Shown here: one piece after another, positions 63,828 to 64,000 of the stretch
Position numbering within the stretch: the stretch's first letter is position 1
How the letters are laid out: the number at the start of each line of letters is the position of its first letter
Origin: Gremmenia infestans
Taxonomy: Eukaryota > Ascomycota > Leotiomycetes > Helotiales > Hamatocanthoscyphaceae
DNA: 64,000 nt
Direction of reading: 5' to 3'
Assembly: GCA_032629725.1 (NCBI GenBank)
Contig: JAFEVB010000010.1
Coordinates: forward strand, 558,001-622,000
Made by a program: the position numbers and the translations under genes
Notes under the pieces: model-generated
Databases searched by the model: none
Seen by the model: the letters and a program-made list of their open reading frames with translations, nothing else
What the model was told of the DNA's origin: nothing

Positions 63828-64000
63828 TTATTCGTGGACAGCCGCTGCTTCAGTCTTATCCTTAGCAATCTTCTTAACGGCAGATCTTTCCATAAGACGC
63901 TTGTTCCATGCAAAGTAGTTGGGGTAATTCTTCTCCAGCTCAAGACTACCAGTATCGTCGCCGAATATGAAGGGCACCATGAGGTCCCAGGTAACGAAAG
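63828..64000 (-). CDS. Glutathione S-transferase, C-terminal part (partial)
   Basis: The window ends inside a minus-strand gene whose stop is at 63828-63830. The visible 56 residues include FVTWDLMVPFIF, the helix LELEKNYPNYFAWNKRLMER and the basic end SAVKKIAKDKTEAAAVHE. The YPN-aromatic-xWxxRLMxRxAVKK pattern is the last helices of fungal GST domains. The N-terminal thioredoxin-like half lies outside. Confidence 0.7.
   Translation of the reverse strand, partial: FVTWDLMVPFIFGDDTGSLELEKNYPNYFAWNKRLMERSAVKKIAKDKTEAAAVHE

Noticed and set aside
1..64000. Secondary-metabolite cluster, transposon or CRISPR
   Set aside because: No PKS/NRPS/terpene core, transposase, reverse transcriptase, long terminal repeats or spaced repeat array was seen; the regulator, transporter, hydrolases and oxidoreductase are scattered among housekeeping genes.

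Overview
The window is a piece of a filamentous ascomycete nuclear genome, most likely a Leotiomycete (Helotiales-like). The evidence is short GT-AG introns of about 45-150 bp with CTAAC/CTGAC branch points, pyrimidine-rich leaders, long disordered proteins, and fungal-only families (Zn2Cys6 regulator, GH131, STAND-type Fun_N domain, UNC93/DUF895 transporter). The lineage is an inference from overall protein character; no marker gene settles it. I rebuilt the exon structures by hand and checked that the phases and total lengths divide by three.

Layout. 1-441: 3' end of an unrecognised gene with a reading-frame break. 855-6512 (+): six-exon, 1751-aa protein with a fungal STAND N-terminal domain and no NTPase. 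7496-12547 (-): 1683-aa nuclear-type AT-hook protein. 13229-14331 (-): dual-specificity-phosphatase-like protein. 14851-16191 (-): Spo7. 16983-18701 (+): Cld1/CGI-58-type mitochondrial acylhydrolase. A 4-kb gene-poor gap follows. 22725-24515 (+): UNC93-like transporter. 26112-28048 (+): DUF4185 membrane-anchored protein. 28898-29629 (+): SRR1-domain protein. 29901-31157 (-): four-TM membrane protein with two in-frame TAA codons. 32368-33692 (+): END3/SagA with a one-base frameshift in a C7 run. 34421-34738 (-): small secreted His-rich repeat protein. 36226-38988 (-): LSH/DDM1-type SNF2 remodeller (Irc5/MUS-30). 40840-42586 (-): Myb/SANT-like protein. 43810-44967 (-): TatD/Scn1. 45343-46032 (+): small membrane protein. 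46357-47052 (-): Spc24. 47392-48128 (+): Fis1. 49015-50771 (+): RNF126-like RING-H2 E3. 51030-53329 (-): Zn2Cys6 transcription factor. 54103-57442 (+): Ctf18. 58843-60304 (+): Gfo/Idh/MocA oxidoreductase with a probable GC-AG intron. 61316-61993 (-): HIT hydrolase (Hnt2/Aph1). 62540-63571 (+): secreted GH131 glucanase. 63828-64000 (-): 3' end of a glutathione S-transferase.

Most of the window is conserved housekeeping: lipid and mitochondrial homeostasis (Spo7, Cld1, Fis1), endocytosis (End3), kinetochore and replication fidelity (Spc24, Ctf18), chromatin remodelling, and ubiquitin ligation. Accessory genes are scattered among them rather than clustered: STAND-N scaffold, DUF4185, small secreted protein, GH131 and GST. 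I see no biosynthetic cluster, transposon, tRNA, rRNA or CRISPR. The points most worth checking are the STAND-N-domain scaffold without an NTPase, the His-rich secreted repeat protein, the two gene breaks (END3 frameshift and double-TAA membrane gene), the GC-AG intron, the tandem splice acceptors in CTF18 and several stop-free 3n introns.
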